From: Kordiimonadaceae bacterium UBA4441 | GTDB taxonomy: Bacteria; Pseudomonadota; Alphaproteobacteria; Sphingomonadales; Emcibacteraceae | Direction: 5' to 3' | Length of the DNA stretch: 64,000 bases | Assembly (NCBI GenBank): GCA_002390425.1 | Contig: DGPL01000049.1 | Span: 3,028 to 67,027 of the forward strand | Shown here: one piece after another, positions 34,437-43,427 of the stretch | Position numbering within the stretch: position 1 is the first letter of the stretch | Layout of the letters: each line of letters starts with the position of its first letter | Notes under the pieces: generated by a model | Database searches by the model: none | What the model was told of the DNA's origin: nothing | Seen by the model: the letters and a program-made list of their open reading frames with translations, nothing else | Program-made: the position numbers and the translations under genes

Positions 34437-34629
34437 CTTATTCTCCCAGGATTTTATTGTTAAATCAGGATTCATTCTTCTTTAACAAACAGTTAACCGT
34501 ACTCTATATCAAGTGATTCGCGCTGTCTTTAAAAAAATGAACCCGTGTCGTTTTTTAATACTTCCGATTCGTTTTATAGCTCTTTTTGCTCTTAATACGA
34601 GTCATTTACAATCTATGGTTTAAAACTTT
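34437..34629 (-). promoter_or_regulatory. ftsZ promoter region with CtrA box and four GANTC sites
   Basis: The 193-base ftsA-ftsZ gap. TTAA-CAAACAG-TTAAC (34482-34497) fits the full CtrA consensus TTAA-N7-TTAAC, 46-61 bases before the ftsZ ATG. Four GANTC sequences lie at 34469, 34515, 34566 and 34599, the target of CcrM methylase. In Caulobacter, ftsZ is repressed by CtrA and activated through CcrM methylation with GcrA, so this is the expected arrangement for a cell-cycle-controlled ftsZ promoter. Confidence 0.7.
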
Positions 34630-35865
34630 TTAGAAGTTCTCCTTAAACCAGTTACTCAATGTTTCAAAAATACCATTTCCACTTTTTACGTCTTCTTTAA
34701 AATGTAATTCTTCCGGTTTCAATGTGGCGTATAACAACAAACCAGCACCAGTTGCAAAACCACCCCCCGCTGTCGTATCGGCAAGGCCATCTACATTTAA
34801 CGGCCTACCTATTCTGATACTGCAATTAAAAACTTTTTTCGCTAACTCTTCAACACCAGCCATTTGACTAGCACCACCTGTAATAATCAATCTTCTGCCC
34901 GCAGTATTCTCTAATCCTGCTTCTTTTATTTTCTCTCGAACGATTTCAAAAATTTCTTCAACTCGCGGTTCAATAATCGAAGTCAGCATTCTTCTTGGAA
35001 TTGTTGTGACATTTTCTTGACCATTATCACCAATTTGCGTAACATCTATTTGGTTTCTCACCGTTGACATACTTGCAATACAATTTCCGAACAATGTTTT
35101 TAATCTTTCAGCGGCTTGAACGGGAGTTGATAATCCTTGTGCAATATCTTTGGTTACGTGATGCCCACCAAATGGAACCATATCGCCATAAATAAATTCA
35201 TTATCTTTAAAGGCAGCTATTGTTGTGACGCCACCTCCCATATCAATACATATGCTTCCTAATTCCATTTCATCCGCTACAAGTGTCGATAAACCTGAAG
35301 CATATGGAGAAAATACAATTCCGCTCATATTCAAATGACAATTATTAATACATGCTTGTAAATTTCTAAGAGGGCTGATTGCTGCCGTTGTTACATGCAT
35401 TTCAACACCGAGTTTTTCACCAAACATACCATTTGGGTTTCGCACCCCACCAACACCATCGATGCTAAAACTAGTTGGACGAGAATGAATGACAAATCTT
35501 TCTTGATCATTCAAGTGATGACGGCCCATGTCCAATACACGTTCTATGTCTACGTCACTAATTTCATGGCCCGCGACAGAAACTTCTACGGATAGATGTG
35601 TTGATTTTGGCTCACCCGCCGAAAGGTTGACAGTCACATTTTGAATAGGTGCGCCACTAGCCATTTTCTCGGCGGCATCGACAGCTGTACGGATCGCGCT
35701 TTCTGTTTCTTCCATATCAACTACTGTGCCAAGGTTTAAACCACGCGATTCACGGTGACCTATTCCAATTACACGCGGTCGGTTTGTTTCTTGATCAATT
35801 TCCGCTATGAAGCAGCAAATTTTACTGCTTCCAATATCTAAAATTGCAATGGTCTGATCAGCCAT
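34630..35865 (-). CDS. ftsA: Cell division actin-like protein FtsA
   Basis: A 411-residue actin-fold ATPase that tethers FtsZ to the membrane. Seen: AILDIGSSKICCFIAEI (phosphate 1), the 1C domain around VTVNLSAGEPKSTHLSVEVSV, SICIDMGGGVTTIAAF (phosphate 2), LIITGGASQMAGVEELA (adenosine) and the C-terminal amphipathic membrane-targeting helix ETLSNWFKENF. ATG 35865 is chosen; it lies one base after the ftsQ stop and begins MADQTIAILD. An in-frame GTG at 35889 is inside ftsQ. It is the penultimate gene of the cluster, separated from ftsZ by a regulatory gap. Confidence 0.95.
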   Translation of the reverse strand: MADQTIAILDIGSSKICCFIAEIDQETNRPRVIGIGHRESRGLNLGTVVDMEETESAIRTAVDAAEKMASGAPIQNVTVNLSAGEPKSTHLSVEVSVAGHEISDVDIERVLDMGRHHLNDQERFVIHSRPTSFSIDGVGGVRNPNGMFGEKLGVEMHVTTAAISPLRNLQACINNCHLNMSGIVFSPYASGLSTLVADEMELGSICIDMGGGVTTIAAFKDNEFIYGDMVPFGGHHVTKDIAQGLSTPVQAAERLKTLFGNCIASMSTVRNQIDVTQIGDNGQENVTTIPRRMLTSIIEPRVEEIFEIVREKIKEAGLENTAGRRLIITGGASQMAGVEELAKKVFNCSIRIGRPLNVDGLADTTAGGGFATGAGLLLYATLKPEELHFKEDVKSGNGIFETLSNWFKENF

Positions 35866-35866
35866 A

Positions 35867-36751
35867 TTAGATCTCTTCTCCTTTACCACTGGTTTTAGCT
35901 ATCAGACGTCGTCTTGCCGCTTCTTCCGGTGTTAGCCTTACAACTGTTTTATCTTTTATTCGAAAATCAACCGCTAAAATATTTCTTGCTAATAATTTTT
36001 CATCCCTTTCAAATTCAATTAAATTTTGCCAAGCTTCGTTCATATCTTCTTCAGGTAACATGATTTTTATACCGTTCTTAAGAATTAAATCCCAACGGCG
36101 CCCCCCAATCCAACTTGCAGTTTCAACTCGGTTAAACAAATCAATATTTTGTGATACGGCATTTAATAATCTTTCAAGTGCCTGATCCGCTCCTATACCA
36201 CTTATCATCGGTAAATCAGCAAAGGCCTCTAAACCAAGGTCCGTAATTCTGACGCCCTCATCTGATAGAACCCATAATTTATTATCAAGTTGCCATAATG
36301 CTGCGGGCCGATGTTCTTCGACGCTTATTAGAACACCATCTGGTAATCTTCTGCTGATAGTCGCAACTTTAATCCAGGTGAGTTGCTCAACTTGATCTTT
36401 TATGGCGTTAATATTGGTTGCGAGTAAAGGTTCACCAATAGTGACACCAGACGCTTCATAAATTACTTCTTTTGGCGTTTGAAAGGCGCCTTCAATGATA
36501 ATCTGATCAACGGTAATTCCCGCATCAACAAGACTATCTTCCACCTTATTTTCTGCACTATTAATCCAAGTTGTAATCTGGCCACTACGCCAAAGATAAA
36601 GTGACAAAATGACGACTAAGCACACCGCCGTTATGGATAACCCCCTTAAAACCGAATTTAATAACCGACGTCGTTTTAAATTTTTTGCTTCTTGCTCACC
36701 TCGACGACCCGATGGTTTATTATATTTCACATCATCTCTTACCGCTCGCAT
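35867..36751 (-). CDS. ftsQ: Cell division protein FtsQ
   Basis: A 294-residue bitopic divisome protein. A basic cytoplasmic N-terminus (KYNKPSGRRGEQEAKNLKRRR) precedes one membrane helix (residues about 30-55), then the POTRA domain (VDQIIIEGAFQTPKEVIYEASGVTIGEPLL) and the beta domain (ATISRRLPDGVLISVEEHRPAALW...). It links FtsK to FtsL/FtsB and recruits later proteins. Its ATG overlaps the ddl end by 13 bases, and its stop lies one base from ftsA, indicating tight coupling. Confidence 0.93.
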   Translation of the reverse strand: MRAVRDDVKYNKPSGRRGEQEAKNLKRRRLLNSVLRGLSITAVCLVVILSLYLWRSGQITTWINSAENKVEDSLVDAGITVDQIIIEGAFQTPKEVIYEASGVTIGEPLLATNINAIKDQVEQLTWIKVATISRRLPDGVLISVEEHRPAALWQLDNKLWVLSDEGVRITDLGLEAFADLPMISGIGADQALERLLNAVSQNIDLFNRVETASWIGGRRWDLILKNGIKIMLPEEDMNEAWQNLIEFERDEKLLARNILAVDFRIKDKTVVRLTPEEAARRRLIAKTSGKGEEI

Positions 36752-37644
36752 GATGCATCCTCCATCATCCTATGAACCAATTCGGAGAAACTGATCCCCA
36801 TGTGTAAAACCTGCTCTGGTAAAAGTGACAAAGGTGTCATACCGGGTTGGGTATTGGTTTCTAATATATAAATATCTTCACCGTCCATTCTAAAATCAGA
36901 ACGGCTCACACCTCTACATCCCAATATTTCATGGGCTTTTTCGGCCATATCTTTTAGGTTTTCTTCCTGTGAAGGCGTTAAATCAGCAGGCAATATATGA
37001 TCCGTCATGCCGTCTTGATATTTTGCTTTATAATCATAAAACCCTGCTTTTGGTTTTAATTCGGTAACACAAAGTGCTTTATCACCTAATACTGAAACTG
37101 TTAATTCACGCCCCGGTATATATTTTTCGACCATTAAATTTTCCGTATCATGCCACGGACCATCCATGTCTTGGTTGAATTCATCGCCATCTGTGACGAT
37201 AACAACACCTACGCTCGATCCATCATTATAAGGTTTAACGACAAATGGCCTCGGCATAGGTTCTTTTGAAAATAAATCATTCGTTTTCACAACCATATCT
37301 GGCGCGCAAGGAATCCCAATAGATTGAAACAGTTTTTTAGAAAGAATTTTATCCATTGCCAATGCGGATGACTTTACCCCGGAATGGGTATAGGGAATTT
37401 TTAATGTCTCAAGCACGCCTTGCATGCAGCCATCTTCGCCCCAAGTGCCATGTAATCCATTAAACACGGCTTGCGGGGATAATTTTTTCAATACTTCATA
37501 AATATCTGGTTGCACATCTATTTCTGTGACTTCATATCCTGCGTCTCTCAAACCTTTTGCAATGGCATCACCGCTGACTAGTGACACTTCCCTCTCACTA
37601 GACCAGCCGCCTTTTAAAACACAAACATGTTTAAATTTATTCAT
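36739..37644 (-). CDS. ddl: D-alanine--D-alanine ligase
   Basis: A 301-residue ATP-grasp enzyme that makes D-Ala-D-Ala for the peptidoglycan pentapeptide. Seen: VLKGGWSSEREVSLVSG (N-terminal), FNGLHGTWGEDGCMQGVLE, FVVKPYNDGSSVGVVIV (ATP loop), VEKYIPGRELTVSVLG and the C-terminal YILETNTQPGMTPLSLLPEQ with metal-binding Glu/Asn. ATG overlaps the murB stop by four bases; the 3' end overlaps ftsQ by 13 bases. DdlB position in the cluster is normal. Confidence 0.97.
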   Translation of the reverse strand: MNKFKHVCVLKGGWSSEREVSLVSGDAIAKGLRDAGYEVTEIDVQPDIYEVLKKLSPQAVFNGLHGTWGEDGCMQGVLETLKIPYTHSGVKSSALAMDKILSKKLFQSIGIPCAPDMVVKTNDLFSKEPMPRPFVVKPYNDGSSVGVVIVTDGDEFNQDMDGPWHDTENLMVEKYIPGRELTVSVLGDKALCVTELKPKAGFYDYKAKYQDGMTDHILPADLTPSQEENLKDMAEKAHEILGCRGVSRSDFRMDGEDIYILETNTQPGMTPLSLLPEQVLHMGISFSELVHRMMEDASCER

Positions 37645-38561
37645 GCTTCGCGCCCTATTCTCTTAATTTCCCATTCAAGCAAAACACCCGTCTTTTCTTG
37701 AACTCTTTTGCGCACTTTTTCACCAAGTGTTTCAATATCTTTTGCTGTCGCATTTCCTTCATTAATCAAGAAATTGCAATGCTTCTCTGAAACTTTTGCG
37801 CCGCCGATATTAAGTCCACGACACCCTGCTTCATCAACCAATTTCCACGCGGATTTTTCTTTTGGATTTTTAAAAGTACTGCCGCCTGTTCTTGTTCGAA
37901 GCGGTTGGCTTTCTTCACGCGCATCGCCAATTTCATTCATTTTTCTTTGAATGTCTTCAAAATTTCCCGGGCTACCTTTTAATGTTGCCTCAAGAAAAAT
38001 ATAATCATTTGGTACCGAAATATGTCGATATCCAAAGCCCATATCTTGATGTGTTAAAATATGAACATCACCTTGCCTGTCCATTACTCGGGCACTAACA
38101 AAAACATCTTCTATTTCTGATCCATATGCTCCAGCGTTCATCTTTAACGCACCGCCAATTGTGCCCGGCACACCTCTAAGAAATTCAAATCCCGTAAGTT
38201 CCGCATTCAGCGCTTTTTTAGCGACTGATATATCAGGTGCACCTGACCCTACAGTGATAAAATTATCTTCTACATTTATCTTCGAAAACTTCTTTCCAAA
38301 TCTAATAACGGCGCCCTTAACACCACCATCACGTATCAACAAGTTTGAGCCCACACCCAATGGCAAAATTTCAACATCATTCGGAAGGGCTTTTAAAAAA
38401 CAAGCCAAATCCTGCTCATCCTCTGGCGTATATAGGATATCGGCATTGCCGCCCGTCTTAAACCATGTATATTTTGATATTGGTGTGTCATAATCCAATT
38501 TACCGCGTACGAGTGCAGCAAAATTAGTTTTTAGATCATGATCCTGATAGGCCACCATCAT
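37641..38561 (-). CDS. murB: UDP-N-acetylenolpyruvoylglucosamine reductase
   Basis: A 306-residue FAD enzyme that completes UDP-MurNAc. Seen: YTWFKTGGNADIL, LPLGVGSNLLIRDGG (FAD), FEFLRGVPGTIGGALKMNAGAYG, and the C-terminal GGSTFKNPKEKSAWKLVDEAGCRGLNIGGAKVSEKHCNFLIN of type I MurB with the catalytic serine. The start overlaps the murC stop (ATGA) and the stop overlaps the ddl start (ATGA). The first Met pair MMVAYQD could equally start one codon later. Confidence 0.97.
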   Translation of the reverse strand: MMVAYQDHDLKTNFAALVRGKLDYDTPISKYTWFKTGGNADILYTPEDEQDLACFLKALPNDVEILPLGVGSNLLIRDGGVKGAVIRFGKKFSKINVEDNFITVGSGAPDISVAKKALNAELTGFEFLRGVPGTIGGALKMNAGAYGSEIEDVFVSARVMDRQGDVHILTHQDMGFGYRHISVPNDYIFLEATLKGSPGNFEDIQRKMNEIGDAREESQPLRTRTGGSTFKNPKEKSAWKLVDEAGCRGLNIGGAKVSEKHCNFLINEGNATAKDIETLGEKVRKRVQEKTGVLLEWEIKRIGREA

Positions 38562-39991
38562 CCCCTAATCCTTTTTAGAGCATTCGGCAAATCGTAAGCC
38601 CACTGCGAAACACTACCTGCACCAAGAAAGATAACCAAATCACCCTCTACGGCTACCTCAGAAACAACTCCCGCAATATCTTCTGGTCCATTAATTTTTA
38701 GAACGTCCCGATGGCCAAAACTTTGAAGTCCATTTATAAGCGCTTCTTGATCTGCCCCCTTAATCGGCGTTTCTCCTGCTTCAAACACTGGCGAAACGAT
38801 AACCGTATCAGCATCGTTAAAGCAGGCACAAAATTCATCAAACAAGCTTTCAAGTCTCGTATATCGATGCGGTTGCATAATTGCGATAACTTTACCGTTA
38901 TAAGCTTCACGCGCCGCGCTTAACACGGATGCAATTTCAACGGGGTGATGCGCATAATCATCAACAATCGTTATTTCATCCACTTTATCGACCAATGTAA
39001 AACGTCGCTTAACACCGGAAAACTTAGAAAACGTACTTCGTATCACCTCATTCGCAATACCAAGTTCATGAGATACCGCAATAGCCGCAAGTGCATTTAG
39101 AACATTATGACGCCCAGGCATTGGCATCTCAATTTTATCAAATGTTGTTATCGTATCATCATGTCGATTGGTAATTTCAACATCAAACACAGCTGAACCT
39201 TCGCTGAAAGAAACATTCTTGCCGCGCACTTTTGCTTGTGGGCTAAACCCATAAGTGACAATGCGACGATCAATAATTTTTCCAATTAAAGTTTGAACTT
39301 CAGGATGATCAATACACATTGCCGCAAAACCATAAAACGGTACATTTTCAATAAATGTTTTAAAGGCTGCTTTTGCATTTTCGAAATCACCATAAAAATC
39401 TAAGTGCTCAGGATCAATATTTGTCACTACAGCAACGGTAGAAGGAATTTTGATAAATGTTCCATCGCTTTCATCCGCTTCCACAACCATCCAATCGCCA
39501 TCACCAAGCCGTGCATTGGTTCCGTAAGCATTAATGATACCGCCATTAATAACAGTTGGATCATAATTTGCCTCATCAAGCACTGCAGAAACCATAGTCG
39601 TCGTGGTCGTTTTACCATGGGTACCAGCAACAGATATACACCATTTAAGTCGCATTAATTCTGCAAGCATTTCTGAACGCCTGATAAGCGGCATTTTATT
39701 TGCACGCGCCGCTATCACCTCTGGGTTATCAGGTTGAATTGCCGTTGAAATAACAATACCCCAAGCCCCTTCAAGGTTTTCTTCACGCTGCCCCACGAAA
39801 ACCTTAATACCGAGATCTCTTAATCTTTTAACATTTGCATTTTCGGATATATCGCTGCCTTGAATTTTATAGCCGAAATTATGCATAACCTCGGCAATTC
39901 CACTCATGCCAATCCCGCCAATACCGACGAAATGTAAAATACCGATATTAGTTGGGTGTCCAATTTTATTTGATCCTGTTTGCGTAGTCAT
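38558..39991 (-). CDS. murC: UDP-N-acetylmuramate--L-alanine ligase
   Basis: A 477-residue ligase adding L-Ala to UDP-MurNAc. Seen: HFVGIGGIGMSGIAEVMH (UDP binding), SVAGTHGKTTTTTMVSAVLDEA (P-loop), EADESDGTFIKIPSTVAVVTNIDPEHLD (central domain), and C-terminal VDDYAHHPVEIASVLSAAR with IAIMQPHRYTRLESLFDEF. First of the Mur ligases in the pathway, fourth of those present here in gene order. Its four-base overlaps with murG and murB (ATGA) indicate coupled translation. Confidence 0.97.
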   Translation of the reverse strand: MTTQTGSNKIGHPTNIGILHFVGIGGIGMSGIAEVMHNFGYKIQGSDISENANVKRLRDLGIKVFVGQREENLEGAWGIVISTAIQPDNPEVIAARANKMPLIRRSEMLAELMRLKWCISVAGTHGKTTTTTMVSAVLDEANYDPTVINGGIINAYGTNARLGDGDWMVVEADESDGTFIKIPSTVAVVTNIDPEHLDFYGDFENAKAAFKTFIENVPFYGFAAMCIDHPEVQTLIGKIIDRRIVTYGFSPQAKVRGKNVSFSEGSAVFDVEITNRHDDTITTFDKIEMPMPGRHNVLNALAAIAVSHELGIANEVIRSTFSKFSGVKRRFTLVDKVDEITIVDDYAHHPVEIASVLSAAREAYNGKVIAIMQPHRYTRLESLFDEFCACFNDADTVIVSPVFEAGETPIKGADQEALINGLQSFGHRDVLKINGPEDIAGVVSEVAVEGDLVIFLGAGSVSQWAYDLPNALKRIRG

Positions 39992-41169
39992 TTTTGCGCT
40001 GACAATCCTTCATCTTCTGTTTTTTGTTCTATATTATTGGTATTTATGGCCTCTAAATTCCCTTTCACAAGGGCTAAGCGCTCAACGATATCGGCAAGGT
40101 CTTTTGTTGCATAAGGTTTACCAATTTTACGAGATTCTTCCGCGGCCAACCAAACCTCGTTGGGATGTCTCGCCATGCGCTGAAGTGTTTTTGCCAATTC
40201 CTTTGCATTAAATTGATTGTTTTGATAAAGCCAAGCACCACCATTGGCCACTAACTCACGCGCGTTCGCGGTTTGATGATCATCTGTAGCATGCGGATAA
40301 GGAACTAATATTGCGGGACGTCCAGCCGTTGTTAATTCCGCAATTGTTGAGGCACCCGCACGGCCAATGACCAAATGTGACCAACGCATACAATTAGGCA
40401 AATCATCAATAAAAGTTGTGAGTTCAACTGCTATCTTGGTATCAGCATAAAGCTCTCTTACGGCTTCAATATCTTCTTCTCTACATTGTTGCGTGACTTG
40501 AAGTCTACGCTGAGAAGCTCGCGGTAATGTAGAGATAGCTTGTGGAACAACTTCGCTGAATATTTTTGCACCTTGACTACCGCCTATTACCAAAATTCGA
40601 AATATACGATCATCCCCAAGTGTCGGGTAATAAAGATCACCAATATCCACAACTTCTTTACGCACTGGATTACCTGTTACAGCAACAAAATTATATTTAT
40701 CCCAGTTTGCTTTTTGAGTATCTTCAAATGACAGCGCAACTGCGTCAACGGATTTGGCCATCATGCGATTCACTTTCCCCAAGACGGCATTTTGTTCATG
40801 AAGACAAGTGGGTATTTTAAGTGACCTAGCCGCCCGAATTGTTGGAAAGGATGGATATCCTCCAAACCCAATTACAGTTCCAGGATTTAACATTTTTAAG
40901 AGCGATTTTGCCTCAAATATACTACCAATAATTTTTGGAATGGCCGCTATTTTTCCAAGCAATCCTTTGCCAGCAAATGTCGCACCATTAACTTCATAAA
41001 TCTTAACACCTTCAAACAATTTTCGATATTTAAGCCCACGTTTATCCGTAATCAACGTTACTTTATGTCCGCGTTCAACTAGTTCTTCGGAAAGGGCAAG
41101 CGCAGGAAACATATGACCACCCGTCCCGCCTGCCGCTAAGACAATATGACTGGTGCGCCTTCTGATCAT
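39988..41169 (-). CDS. murG: UDP-GlcNAc:undecaprenyl-PP-MurNAc-pentapeptide transferase
   Basis: A 393-residue peripheral membrane glycosyltransferase that turns lipid I into lipid II. Seen: AAGGTGGHMFPALALSEEL at the N-terminus, GFGGYPSFPTIRAA, LHEQNAVLGKVNRMMA, VTGNPVRKEV, VIGGSQGAKIFSEVVP and the UDP-GlcNAc motif LVIGRAGASTIAELTTAGRPAILVPYPHATDDHQTANA. C-terminus carries a short polar extension beyond the family core. Overlaps ftsW and murC by four bases each. Confidence 0.97.
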   Translation of the reverse strand: MIRRRTSHIVLAAGGTGGHMFPALALSEELVERGHKVTLITDKRGLKYRKLFEGVKIYEVNGATFAGKGLLGKIAAIPKIIGSIFEAKSLLKMLNPGTVIGFGGYPSFPTIRAARSLKIPTCLHEQNAVLGKVNRMMAKSVDAVALSFEDTQKANWDKYNFVAVTGNPVRKEVVDIGDLYYPTLGDDRIFRILVIGGSQGAKIFSEVVPQAISTLPRASQRRLQVTQQCREEDIEAVRELYADTKIAVELTTFIDDLPNCMRWSHLVIGRAGASTIAELTTAGRPAILVPYPHATDDHQTANARELVANGGAWLYQNNQFNAKELAKTLQRMARHPNEVWLAAEESRKIGKPYATKDLADIVERLALVKGNLEAINTNNIEQKTEDEGLSAQK

Positions 41170-42314
41170 CTTTTACCCCATGAAAGGTTCGTTTGACCCG
41201 GTTTATACTGACTATAACGCCGAGTTAGCGACAAAATCATACCCATCCCAATTGCAAGCGCAATCATAGAAGAGCCGCCATAACTGATGAATGGTAATGT
41301 CATACCTTTACTTGGTAAAATAGAAAGATTAACCGCCAGATTAATAAACGCTTGAATTCCAAATTGTGCAAGAAGCCCCGCGACCGCAAGCACCGTAAAC
41401 ATATCCTGCTCTTTTAAAAGATTAACAAGTCCACGAATTACGATGACACCAAATATTCCAATAATTAAGAGACATACGACCACGCCAAATTCTTCACCAG
41501 CAACCGCGAAAATATAATCTGAATGCGCATCAGGAAGGCGCATTTTGACCACTCCCTCACCAGGGCCAGTACCTAGAAAACCGCCATTTCTAAATGAATT
41601 GATCGCTAAATCTACTTGATATGTATCCGCGTTTTCAGGATGAAAAAAACGGTCAATACGATTTGCTACATGAGGAAGTAATAAGTAAGCAAGGAGCAAC
41701 CCACCTAACCCCACTACGATGAGTGTACCAACCCAAACCCAAGCTAAACCAGCCATAAAGAGCTGCATTCCCCAAACAAATGAAACCAATATTGTTTGTC
41801 CAAAATCAGGTTGTGCAATAAGTAAACCTACTACTAACACAAACGATGCCATAGATATCTTCCAACCGGGAAAATCCGGGTTACGGCTTGTCTCAGAAAA
41901 CATCCAAGCAGTAAAAATAATAAATGCTGGTTTCATAAATTCTGAGGCTTGCAGGGTAAAGGAGCCAATTGGAAGCCACCTTTGCGCCCCTTTTACCTCA
42001 GGCCCGAATAGAAGTGTAGCCACCAATAATAATAAACAGAGCGCGAATAATACAACACCGGTTCGGCGCACCATCACAGGCGTCATAAGTGATACAAAAA
42101 ACATTACCCCAACCGAGAGAGCCAGAAAAAAAACTTGTCTTTCAACAAAATGGAAACTTGATAATCCGATACGCTCCGCAACCGCAGGACTAGCACCAAA
42201 AACCAATACAATGCCGATCGTGATCAATAACGCAATTGACATTAGGAGCCAACGATCAACGGTCCACCACCATGTGCTGAGAATACTATTATCGGTTCTT
42301 GAAAATGTTGACAT
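41166..42314 (-). CDS. ftsW: Lipid II polymerase FtsW (SEDS family)
   Basis: A 382-residue polytopic SEDS protein with about ten membrane segments, working with FtsI as septal glycosyltransferase. Seen: ALLITIGIVLVFGASPAVAERIG, GAQRWLPIGSFTLQASEFMKPAFI, the extracellular HPENADTYQVDLAINSFRNGGFLGTGPGEGVVKMRLPDAHSDYIFAVAGEEFG signature block and SKGMTLPFISYGGSSMIALAIGMGMIL. Its start lies only nine bases from the mraY stop, where murD would be expected. Overlaps murG by four bases. Confidence 0.96.
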   Translation of the reverse strand: MSTFSRTDNSILSTWWWTVDRWLLMSIALLITIGIVLVFGASPAVAERIGLSSFHFVERQVFFLALSVGVMFFVSLMTPVMVRRTGVVLFALCLLLLVATLLFGPEVKGAQRWLPIGSFTLQASEFMKPAFIIFTAWMFSETSRNPDFPGWKISMASFVLVVGLLIAQPDFGQTILVSFVWGMQLFMAGLAWVWVGTLIVVGLGGLLLAYLLLPHVANRIDRFFHPENADTYQVDLAINSFRNGGFLGTGPGEGVVKMRLPDAHSDYIFAVAGEEFGVVVCLLIIGIFGVIVIRGLVNLLKEQDMFTVLAVAGLLAQFGIQAFINLAVNLSILPSKGMTLPFISYGGSSMIALAIGMGMILSLTRRYSQYKPGQTNLSWGKR

Positions 42315-42323
42315 TTTTCCCTC

Positions 42324-43412
42324 TTATCTCAACTTCAATGTTGCGAGCCCAACAAGCGCAAGCAAAACTGCAATGATCCAAAACCGAATAACAATTGTCG
42401 GTTCTGCCCATCCTTTTTTCTCATAATGATGATGTATTGGCGCCATTCTGAAAACACGCTTTCCAGTCAGTTTGAATGACGCAACTTGAACAATGACGGA
42501 AACCGTTTCTAAAACAAAAAGCCCCCCGACGATCGCTAATACAATTTCATGTTTTGTAATGACACTAACGGCACCTAATGCACCACCGAGTGACAGGCTT
42601 CCAGTGTCACCCATAAATACCATCGCGGGCGGAGCGTTATACCAAAGAAAGCCTAATCCTGCGCCAATGGTAGCAGCCAAAAATACTGCAAGTTCACCCG
42701 TTCCCTGAATATAGGTCAGATTTAAATAATCTGTATAAACAACATTTCCGACGACATACGCAATAATTGCAAAGGTTCCAGAAGCAATAATCACAGGAAC
42801 AATAGCAAGACCATCAAGGCCATCCGTTAAATTGACGCTATTGGATGCGCCAACCAAAACGAATATTGCAAATGGTATCATAAACCACCCAAGATCAACC
42901 ATCACGTCTTTTAAGAATGGTAATGCAAGTTTACTGCCATATTCTTCACCAGCCGTATTCATAATAATCAAAACAGCCCCTAAAGATATTGCAATTTCCA
43001 ATAATAATTTAACCTTACCTGAAACACCTGCTGTGCTTGAACGCGTTATTTTTGCATAATCGTCAAGAAACCCTATAAAACCAAAACCCGTTGTCACCAA
43101 CAAACAGGCCCAAATATAAGGGTTTGATAAATCAGCCCATAAAAGCGTCCCTGCACTTAAGCCTAGCAATATCAAAAAACCACCCATCGTTGGCGTGCCT
43201 TGCTTAGTCAAAATGTGACTTTCAGGGCCATCATCACGAATGGGTTGGCCTTTTTTTTGTTTGGCTTTCAACATAAATATAACGCGCGGCCCAAGCAGAA
43301 AACTTATAAGAAAGGCAGTAAATAACGATATCCCGGTTCTGAATGTTAAATAATTAAACACATTCAGAGTACCGTAATCATCACTCATAGATGTTAGTAA
43401 TTCATAGAGCAT
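42324..43412 (-). CDS. mraY: Phospho-MurNAc-pentapeptide translocase
   Basis: A 362-residue ten-helix membrane enzyme that makes lipid I. Seen: PIRDDGPESHILTKQGTPTMGGFLIL, IGFLDDYAKITRSS with the catalytic Asp pair, NSVNLTDGLDGLAIVP and the HIHHHYEKKGW-type metal loop (MAPIHHHYEKKGW near residue 330). Length and helix pattern are normal. It lies 15 bases from murF and nine bases from ftsW, with no murD between. Confidence 0.97.
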   Translation of the reverse strand: MLYELLTSMSDDYGTLNVFNYLTFRTGISLFTAFLISFLLGPRVIFMLKAKQKKGQPIRDDGPESHILTKQGTPTMGGFLILLGLSAGTLLWADLSNPYIWACLLVTTGFGFIGFLDDYAKITRSSTAGVSGKVKLLLEIAISLGAVLIIMNTAGEEYGSKLALPFLKDVMVDLGWFMIPFAIFVLVGASNSVNLTDGLDGLAIVPVIIASGTFAIIAYVVGNVVYTDYLNLTYIQGTGELAVFLAATIGAGLGFLWYNAPPAMVFMGDTGSLSLGGALGAVSVITKHEIVLAIVGGLFVLETVSVIVQVASFKLTGKRVFRMAPIHHHYEKKGWAEPTIVIRFWIIAVLLALVGLATLKLR

Positions 43413-43427
43413 CTATTTTACCTTTTC

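Noticed and set aside
41719..42426. 235-residue open frame opposite ftsW
   Set aside because: It is the antisense shadow of a well-conserved membrane gene, rich in Thr, Asn and Pro, with no domain or start site.
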